Shown one piece after another: positions 33,133 through 41,462 of a DNA stretch of 64,000 nt (position 1 is the stretch's first letter; every line of letters begins with the position of its first letter). Location: positions 558,001-622,000 of the forward strand of contig NZ_JACHBR010000001.1 of NCBI RefSeq assembly GCF_014200435.1. Reading direction: 5' to 3'. The position numbers were made by a program, and so were the translations under genes. The DNA is from Sphaerisporangium krabiense. Lineage in GTDB: Bacteria > Actinomycetota > Actinomycetes > Streptosporangiales > Streptosporangiaceae. The notes under the pieces were generated by a model. It worked only from the letters and a program-made list of their open reading frames with translations. It was not told the DNA's origin and made no database searches.

Positions 33133-33384
33133 GGTCATCGCCTCTCGTGAACAGGTGGCCGTTCGCCCGGACGTCCCGCCCGGGCCGAAGGGTTCGCAAC
33201 AGACACATGCATGGTCCGGCGGCGCCGGGCCGGCGCGGTATCCCGAGATCGGGCTGTTGCCGGATCGGACGTATCCCTCAAACGGGGGGTGTGCCGGCGG
33301 CCGGGGAGTCACGCACCATAGGGAGGGAACGCCGTGATTGCGCGCGAAGGGGCGCCAAGGGCGCCAAGGGGAGGGAACTCGCTC

Positions 33385-34539
33385 ATGAGCGGTAACGGCG
33401 GACTGCCCGTGGCCGTGGCGCGGAAGGTGACGGCACTGGCGCGCGAGCTCGACGAGGTGCCCGACGCGCTGACGCTGTTCTCGCGCGCCTCGGAGCACCT
33501 GCGCGCGATCGTCCCCTTCGACGCGGCGGTGTGGCGGGCGACCGACCCGATGACCGGCATGATGACCTCGCCGATCCGGGTGGAGAACCTCAGCCAGGAC
33601 GGCTGCTCGGTGTACTGGGAGTCCGAGCTGCTGACCGAGAACGTCAACCTCTTCAGCGACCTGGCGCGCGCCGAGGTCCCCGCGGCCGGGTTGCACGCGG
33701 CGACCGGCGGGCTGCCCGGTCGCAGCACCCTGTACCAGGCGTTCCTGCGGCCGCGCGGCCTCAAGGACGAGCTGCGCGCGGTGGCGCGGACGGACGGGCA
33801 CCCGTGGGGGCAGATCAGCCTGTTCCGCGCGGACGGCAACCGCGTCTTCGGAGCCGACGACCTGGCCGTCCTGCACCGGGTGTCGGCGATCATGGCCCGC
33901 CGGCTGCGGTCGTTCGCCGAACCGCGGGTGGACCCCGAGGCCGGGCCGACGCCCAGCGACGGGCTCGGCCCCGGGTTGCTGTGCTTCGACCCGTCGGGAC
34001 GGCTGGTGTCCATCAACGACGAGGCGCACGGCTTCCTGCGCGAGATCGCCGAGCTCGGCGCGGAACCGGCCAGTCCCACCGCCCTCGGCGTGACGGTGCC
34101 CGCGTGGATCCACAGCACGGTGAGCAAGGCCCGGGCCATCGCCGCGGGCCGGGACAAGGGATGCGCGCGCCTCAGGGTCCGGGGCCGGCACGGCCGGTGG
34201 CTGGTGTGCCACGCCTCCTGCCTGCGCGGCGCGGACGGCGAGCTGGGCGCCTCGGTGGTGGTGATCGAGCGCGCTCCGATCTCGGAGGTCGCGTCGTTGA
34301 TGGTGCGCGCGTACCAGCTCACCGACCGCGAACTGGAGATCACTCAGCTCATCGCGCGGGGCATGGGGACCGTGGAGATCTGCGAGAAGCTGTTCATCTC
34401 CCCGCACACGGTCCGCGACCACGTGAAGTCCATCTTCCAGAAGGTGCGGGTCACCAGCCGCGGCGAGCTCGTCGCCAAGCTGTTCACCGAGCACTACGCC
34501 CCGCTGAGCGAGGGCAGGGAACAGCGCGTCTTCGGCTGA
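33385..34539 (+). CDS. LuxR-family transcriptional regulator
   Basis: 384 residues from ATG 33385 (GGGAGG ten bases upstream). GTG 33334 has an equally good GGGAGGG and would add 17 residues, so the start is open. The first 200 residues look like a GAF-type sensor (LARELDEVPDALTLFSRASEHLRAIVPFDAAVWR; LFRADGNRVFGADDLAVLHRVSAIMARRLR), followed by a PAS-like part (LLCFDPSGRLVSINDEAHGFL). The C-terminus is a LuxR helix-turn-helix: LTDRELEITQLIARGMGTVEICEKLFISPHTVRDHVKSIFQKVRV. No receiver or kinase partner is present. It stands between the two arms of the cluster and is divergent from oxidase 2. Confidence 0.9.
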   Translation: MSGNGGLPVAVARKVTALARELDEVPDALTLFSRASEHLRAIVPFDAAVWRATDPMTGMMTSPIRVENLSQDGCSVYWESELLTENVNLFSDLARAEVPAAGLHAATGGLPGRSTLYQAFLRPRGLKDELRAVARTDGHPWGQISLFRADGNRVFGADDLAVLHRVSAIMARRLRSFAEPRVDPEAGPTPSDGLGPGLLCFDPSGRLVSINDEAHGFLREIAELGAEPASPTALGVTVPAWIHSTVSKARAIAAGRDKGCARLRVRGRHGRWLVCHASCLRGADGELGASVVVIERAPISEVASLMVRAYQLTDRELEITQLIARGMGTVEICEKLFISPHTVRDHVKSIFQKVRVTSRGELVAKLFTEHYAPLSEGREQRVFG

Positions 34540-34560
34540 GACGTCCCCCGCCCCCACCGG

Positions 34561-36201
34561 TCACGGCCTCGGCGGCCAGCCGATCTCGTCCCAGAAACGC
34601 AGCTGCCCGGCCTTCCCTGTCCTCGCCACGCGCGGCCCGCCGGGCTCCCCGAGCACCAGGGTGCTGGGCCGGTCAGGAGAGAACACGGGCCACCGCGGCA
34701 GCGATCCCGACGACGGCGTCCCCGTACGGGCGAAGGACGCGACGACGTCGATGAACGCGTCGCTCACCCGCCGTCGCACGGGCCCGTCGCCGCACGCCGC
34801 GACGTTCTCGGGAAGGCCGTAGGTCCCGAAGAGGAACTTCGAGGTCGCCTCGTGCGGGGTGCCGGACCACGGGGCGCGGAACGGGAACGCGAACTCCATG
34901 ACGTACTGCGGTGCGGCGCTCGCGTGGGCGTGCCGTTCGCTCAGCCGCACGATCGGGTGACGGAACAGGGCGTCACCCCAGACCTCCGTCCACAACGAGA
35001 ACGGGTCGCCCGGCAGGCCGTCAGCGGCCGCCGCCGCCCGGTAGGCGCCGACGCACTCCTCCACCAGGCGCTCCGGCACCCGGTACAGCCCTTTGCCGAG
35101 CACGCGCCGCACCGCCGTCCGCAGGGAGGCGTCGTCGACCGGCGGCGGCGACGGGATCGGCGAGCCCGGCCCGGTGTAGAAGGATCCCTCGGTGCGCGTG
35201 TAGATCACCAGGAGGGGCCGTCCGGGCGTGGGCGACCGGTGGTCGAAGTCGCGCATCCACCGCCCGTCCGGCACCGGCCCCCGGTACTCGCGGCCGCTCG
35301 GCACCACGTGACCGTCCGGCGGACCGGCGAACATCCGCCGCCACTCCCGGTCGATCGCGGCCGCCGGCAGCCCGCGCAGACCCGCGACGGTGACGCCGAG
35401 CCGGGAGGCCAGCGTCTCGAACGCGCGCACGGAGTCGCGCCGGGTGAACGCCGTGGCCGGGCTCCAGACGTGACAGGCGCTGATGGGGATCGCCCGGCGC
35501 ACGAGGTCGCGTGTCTCGGGCAGGAGCGTGAGCTGCCAGGCCGAGGCGCCGCCGGCCGACGTGCCGCACAGCGTGACGTTGTGCGGGTCGCCGCCGAAGG
35601 CCGGCGCGTTGTCCCTGACCCAGCGAAGGAGCGCGATCTGGTCCTGCAGGCCCCAGTTCGCGCACGACCCGGTGGCGTCGTCCCCCAGTTCCTCGTGCAG
35701 GCCGAACCCGAAGGGGCCGAGCCGGTAGTTGAAGGTGACGACGACCAGGTCTCCCCGGACGGCGAGCCGCGCGCCGTCGTAGGTGGGCAGGCTCCCGGAG
35801 CCGACCTGCCAGCCGCCGCCGTGGACGTAGACGAGCACCGGGCGGCGGCCATGCGGGTCCGGGGTCCAGGCGTCGGCGTAGAGGGCGTCCTCGCGGCTGG
35901 AGGCGTCGTCCTGCTGGAGGAACGCGGGAGCGGGACGGCTCGCGTCGCGGACCGCCCGCCAGGGGCGCGGGGGCCTCGGCGAGGCGAAGCGCAGCGGCCC
36001 GACGGGCGCGGCGGCGTACGGCAGGCCCCGGAACACGGCGCACCCGCCGGCGCGCACGCCCGCCACCGGTCCCGCGGTGGTGCGCACCACCACGGGACCG
36101 GTCGCCGCGGCCCGGCCCGGCCACCCGGCGGGGGGTACGGCCGCGGCGGCCGTCGCGCCCGCCGCCGCGAGGAACGCGCGCCGCGGCCATCTCGGCGCCA
36201 T
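34561..36201 (-). CDS. Tat-exported type-B carboxylesterase
   Basis: 546 residues from ATG 36201, one base after the preceding stop codon. The N-terminus RRAFLAAAG is a twin-arginine signal. The alpha/beta hydrolase core has FRGLPYAAAP (57-66), oxyanion-hole HGGGW (127-131), NYRLGPFGF and nucleophile elbow GTSAGG (Ser215). The usual EDCLYLN signature reads EDALYAD, so one conserved Cys is lost. Family members hydrolyse carboxylic esters, occasionally amides. As last gene of the seven-gene biosynthetic run, an extracytoplasmic trimming, transfer or detoxifying step is possible; no such gene is known to me from the gri or nsp clusters. Confidence 0.88.
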   Translation of the reverse strand: MAPRWPRRAFLAAAGATAAAAVPPAGWPGRAAATGPVVVRTTAGPVAGVRAGGCAVFRGLPYAAAPVGPLRFASPRPPRPWRAVRDASRPAPAFLQQDDASSREDALYADAWTPDPHGRRPVLVYVHGGGWQVGSGSLPTYDGARLAVRGDLVVVTFNYRLGPFGFGLHEELGDDATGSCANWGLQDQIALLRWVRDNAPAFGGDPHNVTLCGTSAGGASAWQLTLLPETRDLVRRAIPISACHVWSPATAFTRRDSVRAFETLASRLGVTVAGLRGLPAAAIDREWRRMFAGPPDGHVVPSGREYRGPVPDGRWMRDFDHRSPTPGRPLLVIYTRTEGSFYTGPGSPIPSPPPVDDASLRTAVRRVLGKGLYRVPERLVEECVGAYRAAAAADGLPGDPFSLWTEVWGDALFRHPIVRLSERHAHASAAPQYVMEFAFPFRAPWSGTPHEATSKFLFGTYGLPENVAACGDGPVRRRVSDAFIDVVASFARTGTPSSGSLPRWPVFSPDRPSTLVLGEPGGPRVARTGKAGQLRFWDEIGWPPRP

Positions 36202-36202
36202 C

Positions 36203-38062
36203 TCAGCGGACCCTGCCGGCCGGCCGGACGCCGTCCTCGCGGAACCACAGGTCCAGGTCGATGAGGCGCTCCAGGACGGCGCGTGCGCTGTAGGGCCCGC
36301 CGATGGCGAACGCGCCCGGCGGGCGGTCCAGCAGCCCGCGCAGCCCGCGGCGGTCGACCAGGTCGAAGACCGGGGAGTCGCTCGCGGCGAGCGCGGCGAC
36401 GCGCTCCCGTAACGCGGACTCGTAGGCCACGTCCTGCGTGGAGGGATAGGGACTCTTCTTGCGCTCGACGACGGACCGCGGCAGCAGGTCCTCGGTGGCC
36501 GCGCGCAGCAGGCTCTTCTCCCTGCCGTCGAAGGTCTTCATCGCCCAGGGCGCGTTGAAGACGTACTCGACGAGCCTGTGGTCGCAGAACGGGACGCGGA
36601 CCTCCAGCCCGGTCGCCATGCTGACGCGGTCCTTGCGGTCCAGCAGGAAGGTGACGAAGCGCGTCAGGTGCAGGTAGCCGATCTCGCGCATGCGCGCCTC
36701 GTCCGGCGACTCGCCGTCCAGGTCGGGGATCTCCGCGATGGCCTCCTTGTACCGCTGCTCGATGTGGCTCTCCAGCTCCAGGGCGTCCCACAGCCCGATC
36801 GCGCGCAGCGCCTCCTGGCCTCCGGCCCGCCGGAACGGAAGGTGCCAGGGGAACGTCGCCGACCGGAGCACCGCGGGGTCGTGGAAGTGGTTGTAGCCGC
36901 CGAACAGCTCGTCGGCGGACTCGCCGGACAGCGCCACGGTGGACCTCTTGCGTACCGCCTGGAAGAGCAGGTAGAGGGAGTACTCCATGTCCCCGGTGAC
37001 CGTGGGCAGGTCCAGTGCCCTGCGCACCGCCCCGCGCACGCCCGGGCTCAGCAGGTCGGCGTTGTCCAGGACGATGTCCTCGTGGTCGGCGCCGATGTGC
37101 CGCACCGCGTCCGCGACGTACGGCGCGTCCGGGCTCTCCCACACCGCGTTCGGCCGGAAGCGTTCGCTGTGCCCGGCGAAGTCGACGGAGAAGGTGCGCA
37201 CCTTCCTCCCCGTCTCGTCGGCCAGGCCGCGCGCGGCCAGCGCGGTCACCGCGCTGGAGTCCAGGCCGCCGGAGAGCAGCGAACACAGCGGCACGTCGGC
37301 GATGAGCTGCCGCCGGACGGTGTCCTCCAGGATCTCGCGGACGGTGCGGACGGTGGTGGCGAGGTCGTCGGTGTGCCGGCGCGACTCGAGCCGCCAGTAC
37401 CGGGTCTTGCGCACACCGCCGCGGGAGACGCGCACGATCCCGCCCGGCCGCACCGCGCGCACGTCGCGCAGGACGGCGTGCTCCGGTGTCATGGTGAGCC
37501 CGAACACCTCGCGCAGGCCGTCCAGGTCCACCACCGCCTCGGCCGCCGGATGGGCGAGGATCGCCTTGTGCTCCGAGCCGAACAGGACGCCGTCCTCGGT
37601 GACGTGGTAGAAGAGCGGCTTGACCCCCATCCGGTCGCGGACCAGCAGCAGTTCCTCGGTCCGCGCGTCCCAGATCGCGAAGGCGAACATCCCGTTCAGG
37701 CGCTCGGCGAAGCCCACGCCCCACTCCAGGTACGCGCGCAGGACGACCTCGGTGTCACTGGCCGTGCGGAAGCCGTGGCCCCGGCGGCGCAGTTCGTCAC
37801 GCAGCTCGCGGAAGTTGTACACCTCGCCGCTGTAGGTGATGACCGCCGAGACCTGCCCGGCGTCCTCGGCCGCCATCGGCTGCGCGCCGCCCTCCAGGTC
37901 GATGACGGCCAGCCGCCGATGCCCCAGCGCGGCGTGCGGGCCGCGCCACACCCCGCCGGCGTCGGGTCCGCGAAGGGCCATCGTCGCGACCATGGCGTCG
38001 AGTTCGCCGGGATGCCTCGTCAGATCTCGCGAGTAGGAGACCCAGCCGGCTATTCCACACAT
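36203..38062 (-). CDS. Glutamine-dependent amidotransferase, asparagine synthetase type (NspN-like)
   Basis: 619 residues from ATG 38062, chosen because the class II glutaminase needs Cys2 at the mature N-terminus (MCGIAGW); ATG 38071 would bury it. LRGPDAGGVW, ITYSGEVYNFRELR and DRMGVKPLFY belong to the glutaminase domain; the ATP pyrophosphatase loop LLSGGLDSSAV and LSGESADELFGGYN lie in the synthetase domain. In the nsp cluster of Streptomyces murayamaensis (from memory) NspN of this family amidates 3-amino-4-hydroxybenzoate to the benzamide. The setting between a copper oxidase and 3,4-AHBA genes argues for the same job here rather than asparagine supply. Confidence 0.9.
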   Translation of the reverse strand: MCGIAGWVSYSRDLTRHPGELDAMVATMALRGPDAGGVWRGPHAALGHRRLAVIDLEGGAQPMAAEDAGQVSAVITYSGEVYNFRELRDELRRRGHGFRTASDTEVVLRAYLEWGVGFAERLNGMFAFAIWDARTEELLLVRDRMGVKPLFYHVTEDGVLFGSEHKAILAHPAAEAVVDLDGLREVFGLTMTPEHAVLRDVRAVRPGGIVRVSRGGVRKTRYWRLESRRHTDDLATTVRTVREILEDTVRRQLIADVPLCSLLSGGLDSSAVTALAARGLADETGRKVRTFSVDFAGHSERFRPNAVWESPDAPYVADAVRHIGADHEDIVLDNADLLSPGVRGAVRRALDLPTVTGDMEYSLYLLFQAVRKRSTVALSGESADELFGGYNHFHDPAVLRSATFPWHLPFRRAGGQEALRAIGLWDALELESHIEQRYKEAIAEIPDLDGESPDEARMREIGYLHLTRFVTFLLDRKDRVSMATGLEVRVPFCDHRLVEYVFNAPWAMKTFDGREKSLLRAATEDLLPRSVVERKKSPYPSTQDVAYESALRERVAALAASDSPVFDLVDRRGLRGLLDRPPGAFAIGGPYSARAVLERLIDLDLWFREDGVRPAGRVR

Positions 38063-38083
38063 CGCAGCCAACCTTTCCGTGAG

Positions 38084-39001
38084 TCAGGCGTACCTGTAGT
38101 ACGGGGTGTGGTCGATGAGGTCGCGAACCCTCTTGGTGTGCCACGGGAAGAGCGACGTGGTGACGTCGGGGACCTCCGGGGTCGGCTCCACGGGAAGGTA
38201 GTGCGGCACGCCGGGGTGGCGTGCCTGCCAGTCCGCCCAGCACTTGTCGATGAAGCAGTGGTGGAGGAAGAACACCGGGTCGTTGGGCGAGGCGATGTAC
38301 ATCATGTGCCCGCCCACCCACTGGTGGCCGGCGCCGTGCAACTTGCCGGCGGCCGGCTCCCACGGGAAGTTCGTGTACCCCTCCAGATGGTTGCGGAAGC
38401 TGTTGTACGGAGCCACCCCGCCCGAGGTGTAGTCCCAGGGGTCGCAGTCGTACACGGGCAGGTCCAGGGTCTGGCCCAACTGCTCGGGGGTGGGAAGCCG
38501 GGAGATCTTCTGTCCGATGCGGCGGATCAGGAACTCGCGGTCGTCGACGGTGTAATGGCCGTTGAGCGCCGGGTCCTCGGTCCCGGCGGGCTGCACGTTG
38601 ACCTTCAGCTTCCAGCCGTTGGGGTAGGCGAACGGGCCGGTCATGACCATGCCGTCCTCGGGCCTGCCGTCGCCGCCCATGAAGTCGTCGGCCCATAAGG
38701 GGGAGTCCCTGGACTGGTCCGTGGTCCAGTCCCAGTAGGGAAGCGTGACCGACGGGTCCACCCGGCGGAGCTGGTTCTCCAGCTCCAGCAGGTATTGGCG
38801 GTGCCAGGGCAGGAAGCCGGGATTGATGTGCCCGACCCGCTTCCCGGTGTCCTTGTCGATGTAGTCCTTGGAGTTGACGTCGACGTGCAGCTGCACGAAC
38901 CGGTCGTAGACGCCGCGGCGCTTGATCTCCAGGACGGCGCCGATGAAACGGCGCCGCTCCTCCGGAGTCATGTCCAGGTGGTTCTTGCGAATGCGGCCCA
39001 T
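38084..39001 (-). CDS. Tyrosinase-like binuclear copper oxidase (GriF/NspF-like)
   Basis: 305 residues from ATG 39001. CuA ligands are His39 (QLHVDVNS), His58 and His67 ([15 protein letters not shown]); CuB ligands are His222 and His226 ([12 protein letters not shown]) and His248 ([10 protein letters not shown]). LPYWDWT and the CuB context are standard bacterial tyrosinase. Two cysteines (249, 254) flank the last ligand where MelC2 has Ala and Leu, and a short insertion lies between the first two CuA ligands. Relatives in 3,4-AHBA clusters are o-aminophenol oxidase (GriF, phenoxazinone formation) and NspF (amino to nitroso). There is no signal peptide of its own; the neighbouring chaperone carries one. 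Confidence 0.9.
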   Translation of the reverse strand: MGRIRKNHLDMTPEERRRFIGAVLEIKRRGVYDRFVQLHVDVNSKDYIDKDTGKRVGHINPGFLPWHRQYLLELENQLRRVDPSVTLPYWDWTTDQSRDSPLWADDFMGGDGRPEDGMVMTGPFAYPNGWKLKVNVQPAGTEDPALNGHYTVDDREFLIRRIGQKISRLPTPEQLGQTLDLPVYDCDPWDYTSGGVAPYNSFRNHLEGYTNFPWEPAAGKLHGAGHQWVGGHMMYIASPNDPVFFLHHCFIDKCWADWQARHPGVPHYLPVEPTPEVPDVTTSLFPWHTKRVRDLIDHTPYYRYA

Positions 39002-39018
39002 GGCTGCCGTGTCCTTTC

Positions 39019-39396
39019 TCACGCCGTGTGGGCGCCGTGCCCGGCCCCGAGATCCAGCAGCTTCGCGCCGTCCAGCTCGTTCACCGCGGCCCGCGCGGCC
39101 TGCAGGGGGCTGCGGAGGATCTCGTAGTGACACATGGAGCTCAGGTAGGCGCCCTCGCCGAGCCTCATCAGGTGCAGCCGCGTGCCGTCCACGTAGACCT
39201 CGGGACCGGACGCCTTCTCGTGGACCTCTATGGCGCGGCCCTTGTACCGCTCCGCGTACACGGGCGCGGAGTGAGCGGCCCGGGGGTCCGCGGCCGCAGG
39301 GCCGTCCACGGCCCTGAGGTAGCCGATGGTTCCGATGCCTCCCACGCCGGCCGCCAGCGCGGCCCCCCGCAGGATGACCTCTCGTCTGTTGAGCAT
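39019..39396 (-). CDS. MelC1-like copper chaperone for the copper oxidase (GriE/NspE-like)
   Basis: 125 residues from ATG 39396. The N-terminus [16 protein letters not shown] is a twin-arginine-like export signal. The body [58 protein letters not shown] matches the caddie protein MelC1, which inserts copper into tyrosinase and covers its active site; the usual His-rich tract is missing. Met and Cys in SSMCHY may handle Cu(I). It is directly upstream of its oxidase (17 bases), as melC1 precedes melC2. Both proteins may leave the cell together through Tat. Confidence 0.9.
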   Translation of the reverse strand: MLNRREVILRGAALAAGVGGIGTIGYLRAVDGPAAADPRAAHSAPVYAERYKGRAIEVHEKASGPEVYVDGTRLHLMRLGEGAYLSSMCHYEILRSPLQAARAAVNELDGAKLLDLGAGHGAHTA

Positions 39397-39464
39397 GCGA
39401 ACCGTCCTTCTCGCGATGGGACCGGGAGCGGCGCCGGCTTCGGGGCCGCTCCCGGAGCCGGAGG

Positions 39465-40571
39465 TCATTTCTCCAGGCAGAACTCGCTGATCGGATAACC
39501 GACGTGCCGGTCCTCGCTCGGCAGGTAGCCCAGCACCACGTCGCCCGGCCTGAGCTCGGTGCTGTTGAGGACGGCGCCGCCGGGCCCGAGGACCCGGACG
39601 TGCCAGTCGTCCTGGAGGATCAGGTTGACCTCCTGGCCGTTCGGGGCGACCGCGTCGATGGAGATCAGCGGGCGGGTCTCGATCTTGACGCGGCCGACGG
39701 TGACCATCCGGGTCTGGCCCTTGACGTCCACGGCCAGCACCTTGCTGCCGGCCTTCAGCTCGCTGAGGTAGTGCGTGCGTTCGTCCTTGGACAGGGTGTA
39801 GGAGTGGATCGCGCCGGCGTTGACCCGGAAGGGACGGGTCGGCATGTAGGGCAGAGGGTGGGTCTCGCTGACGCACAGGATCATGCCCTTGGAGTGCGAG
39901 CCCACCAGGATGCCCTCGTCCTCCCGGAAGTACGTGCAGGTGTCCACGCAGGCGCGCTCGCCCATGCCGATGTGCTCGGTCCTGCGCACCTCCAGCTCCA
40001 CCAGGCCGAGGGCCGGGGTCTCGGCCTGGGCGGCGGCCTTGAGCCGCGCCGCGTCGCCGACCTGGGCGGGGGCCATCATGACGCCGTCCGATCCGTGCTC
40101 GAGCACGCCGAAGATGATCTCGGCCTCGGGCACGTCCTGGGCGACGGTGACGATGTTGCCGCTCGCCCGGGCCGCCGCCGCGATCACGATCTCCAGCGGG
40201 ATCTTGGTCGGGTCGCGGAACAGCAGCACGCTCCACTTCTCGGTGCGGGCCGCGTCGTTGGCCTCCTCCAGCGTCGGCGCGTCGACGATCTCCACGAACC
40301 GGCCGAACTCGACGTCCGGGTGCCGCACGGCGAGCTCCGCCGGCGTGGTCCCGTGGGTCCTCGGATCGACGATGACGACCGAGGCGTCGCCGAACTCGGC
40401 CGGCATCTCCCCCGGGCGGGGGAACAGCACCTTGGTGACCGTCGGGGGCAGGTCCGCCAGATCGGCGGTGTCGTCCGCCACGACGCCGTCGAGGCGGTGG
40501 TGCAGGGCCTCCTGCAGGATCGCCTCGCGGGCCTCGCCCAGGGAGCGGATGTCGAGCCAACTCAGCTTCAT
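39465..40571 (-). CDS. 3-Dehydroquinate synthase II-like enzyme, 3-amino-4-hydroxybenzoate synthase (GriH/NspH-like)
   Basis: 368 residues from ATG 40571; GAGGAG eight bases upstream. The protein carries the DHQ synthase II signature set: [85 protein letters not shown] (given as consecutive conserved blocks), and the C-terminal beta domain ending in [11 protein letters not shown]. In Streptomyces griseus GriH turns the C7 aldol product of GriI into 3-amino-4-hydroxybenzoate. Pairing with a GriI homologue 39 bases upstream supports this over the archaeal shikimate role. Confidence 0.92.
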   Translation of the reverse strand: MKLSWLDIRSLGEAREAILQEALHHRLDGVVADDTADLADLPPTVTKVLFPRPGEMPAEFGDASVVIVDPRTHGTTPAELAVRHPDVEFGRFVEIVDAPTLEEANDAARTEKWSVLLFRDPTKIPLEIVIAAAARASGNIVTVAQDVPEAEIIFGVLEHGSDGVMMAPAQVGDAARLKAAAQAETPALGLVELEVRRTEHIGMGERACVDTCTYFREDEGILVGSHSKGMILCVSETHPLPYMPTRPFRVNAGAIHSYTLSKDERTHYLSELKAGSKVLAVDVKGQTRMVTVGRVKIETRPLISIDAVAPNGQEVNLILQDDWHVRVLGPGGAVLNSTELRPGDVVLGYLPSEDRHVGYPISEFCLEK

Positions 40572-40610
40572 CGCAAGTCTCCTCAAGTGGTCGGGGGGAT
40601 CGGCCGGCGT

Positions 40611-41423
40611 CTACGCCGCCGGTGACGTCACGGCGCCCACGCCGGTGAGCCGGTGCGGGTGGATCCGGTCGGCGATCTTCGCCGCCATCACGCCGGGCTC
40701 GGGAGCGAGAAAGATGTTGCGGCCCATCGCGACGCCGGCGGCCCCGCCGCGCAGCGCGTCGTCCACGTACGCCAGCACGTTGTCGGCGTCGGGATCCCGC
40801 GGACCGCCGACGACGACGACCGGGATCGGCGACAGGCTCGTGACGGCCCGCATGTCGGAGACCGCCTCGGGGCAGACGGTCTTGACGATGTCGGCCCCGA
40901 GGTCCGCGGCGAGCGTGACCGCGTGCGCGACCAGCTCGGCCTTGCGCGGGTCGGCGATGTGCGGGCCGCGCGGGTACATCATCGCCAGCAGCGGCACGTT
41001 CCAGCGGTCGCACGCCTCGGCGACGGCCGCCATGTCGGCGATCTGCCGCCGTTCCTCCTCCGACCCGAGGTTGACGTGGACGCTGACCGCGTCGGCGCCG
41101 AGCCTGAGGCTCTCCTCGACGCTGGCGACCAGGTACTTGGCGTTGGGATCGGGCGCGTGCACGGTGCTCGCGCTGAGGTGCACGATGAGGGACATGCGCG
41201 TGAACCGCTCGGGGGCGACGTAGCGCAGGCTTCCCTTGTGCAGGACCACCGCGTCGACGCCGTTGCCGGCGAGCAGGCCGAGCAGCCGGTCGAGATCGCG
41301 TCCCCCGGTCACCGGCCCCTCGGTCACCGAGTGGTCCAGCGGGACGATGAAGAGCCCGTCGTCCCCGCCGCGGTGCATCCGGCGCAGCCGCACCTCACGA
41401 GCGAACGGATTGCTCACCCTCAT
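40611..41423 (-). CDS. DhnA-type class I aldolase, C7N precursor synthase (GriI/NspI-like)
   Basis: 270 residues from ATG 41423. The TIM-barrel shows FIVPLDHSVTEGP, DAVVLHKGSLR, DAVSVHVNLGSEEE, LLAMMYPRGP and the Schiff-base lysine in GADIVKTVCPE (Lys181), then VVVVGGPR and GGAAGVAMGRNIF for phosphate binding. Archaeal relatives make the shikimate precursor ADH from aspartate semialdehyde; GriI condenses aspartate-4-semialdehyde with dihydroxyacetone phosphate for 3,4-AHBA. The aspartokinase gene just upstream would raise the semialdehyde supply. Confidence 0.92.
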   Translation of the reverse strand: MRVSNPFAREVRLRRMHRGGDDGLFIVPLDHSVTEGPVTGGRDLDRLLGLLAGNGVDAVVLHKGSLRYVAPERFTRMSLIVHLSASTVHAPDPNAKYLVASVEESLRLGADAVSVHVNLGSEEERRQIADMAAVAEACDRWNVPLLAMMYPRGPHIADPRKAELVAHAVTLAADLGADIVKTVCPEAVSDMRAVTSLSPIPVVVVGGPRDPDADNVLAYVDDALRGGAAGVAMGRNIFLAPEPGVMAAKIADRIHPHRLTGVGAVTSPAA

Positions 41424-41462
41424 GGTCTTCTCTCCTCACTTGTCCGCCGGGTGGTGGCAGGG

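Noticed and set aside
36203-38062. Housekeeping asparagine synthetase
   Set aside because: Domain content alone would allow it, but the one-base and 21-base gaps to cluster genes and the NspN precedent favour a pathway amidotransferase.
38084-39396. Ordinary melanin operon melC1-melC2
   Set aside because: It sits inside the 3,4-AHBA run, the chaperone lacks the His-rich tract and the oxidase differs near its last copper ligand; melanin formation is less likely than o-aminophenol oxidation.
39465-40571. Archaeal-type shikimate pathway (DHQ synthase II plus ADH synthase)
   Set aside because: The pair is embedded with a copper oxidase, its chaperone and an amidotransferase, and actinomycetes use the ordinary aroB route.
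39465-41423. Reading the aminohydroxybenzoate genes as an ansamycin (rifamycin-like) starter pathway, with rpoB(R) as target-copy resistance
   Set aside because: Ansamycins need 3-amino-5-hydroxybenzoate made by AHBA synthase (RifK family), and no such gene or polyketide synthase is here. The aldolase/synthase pair makes the 3,4-isomer. The nearness of rpoB(R) may be chance.
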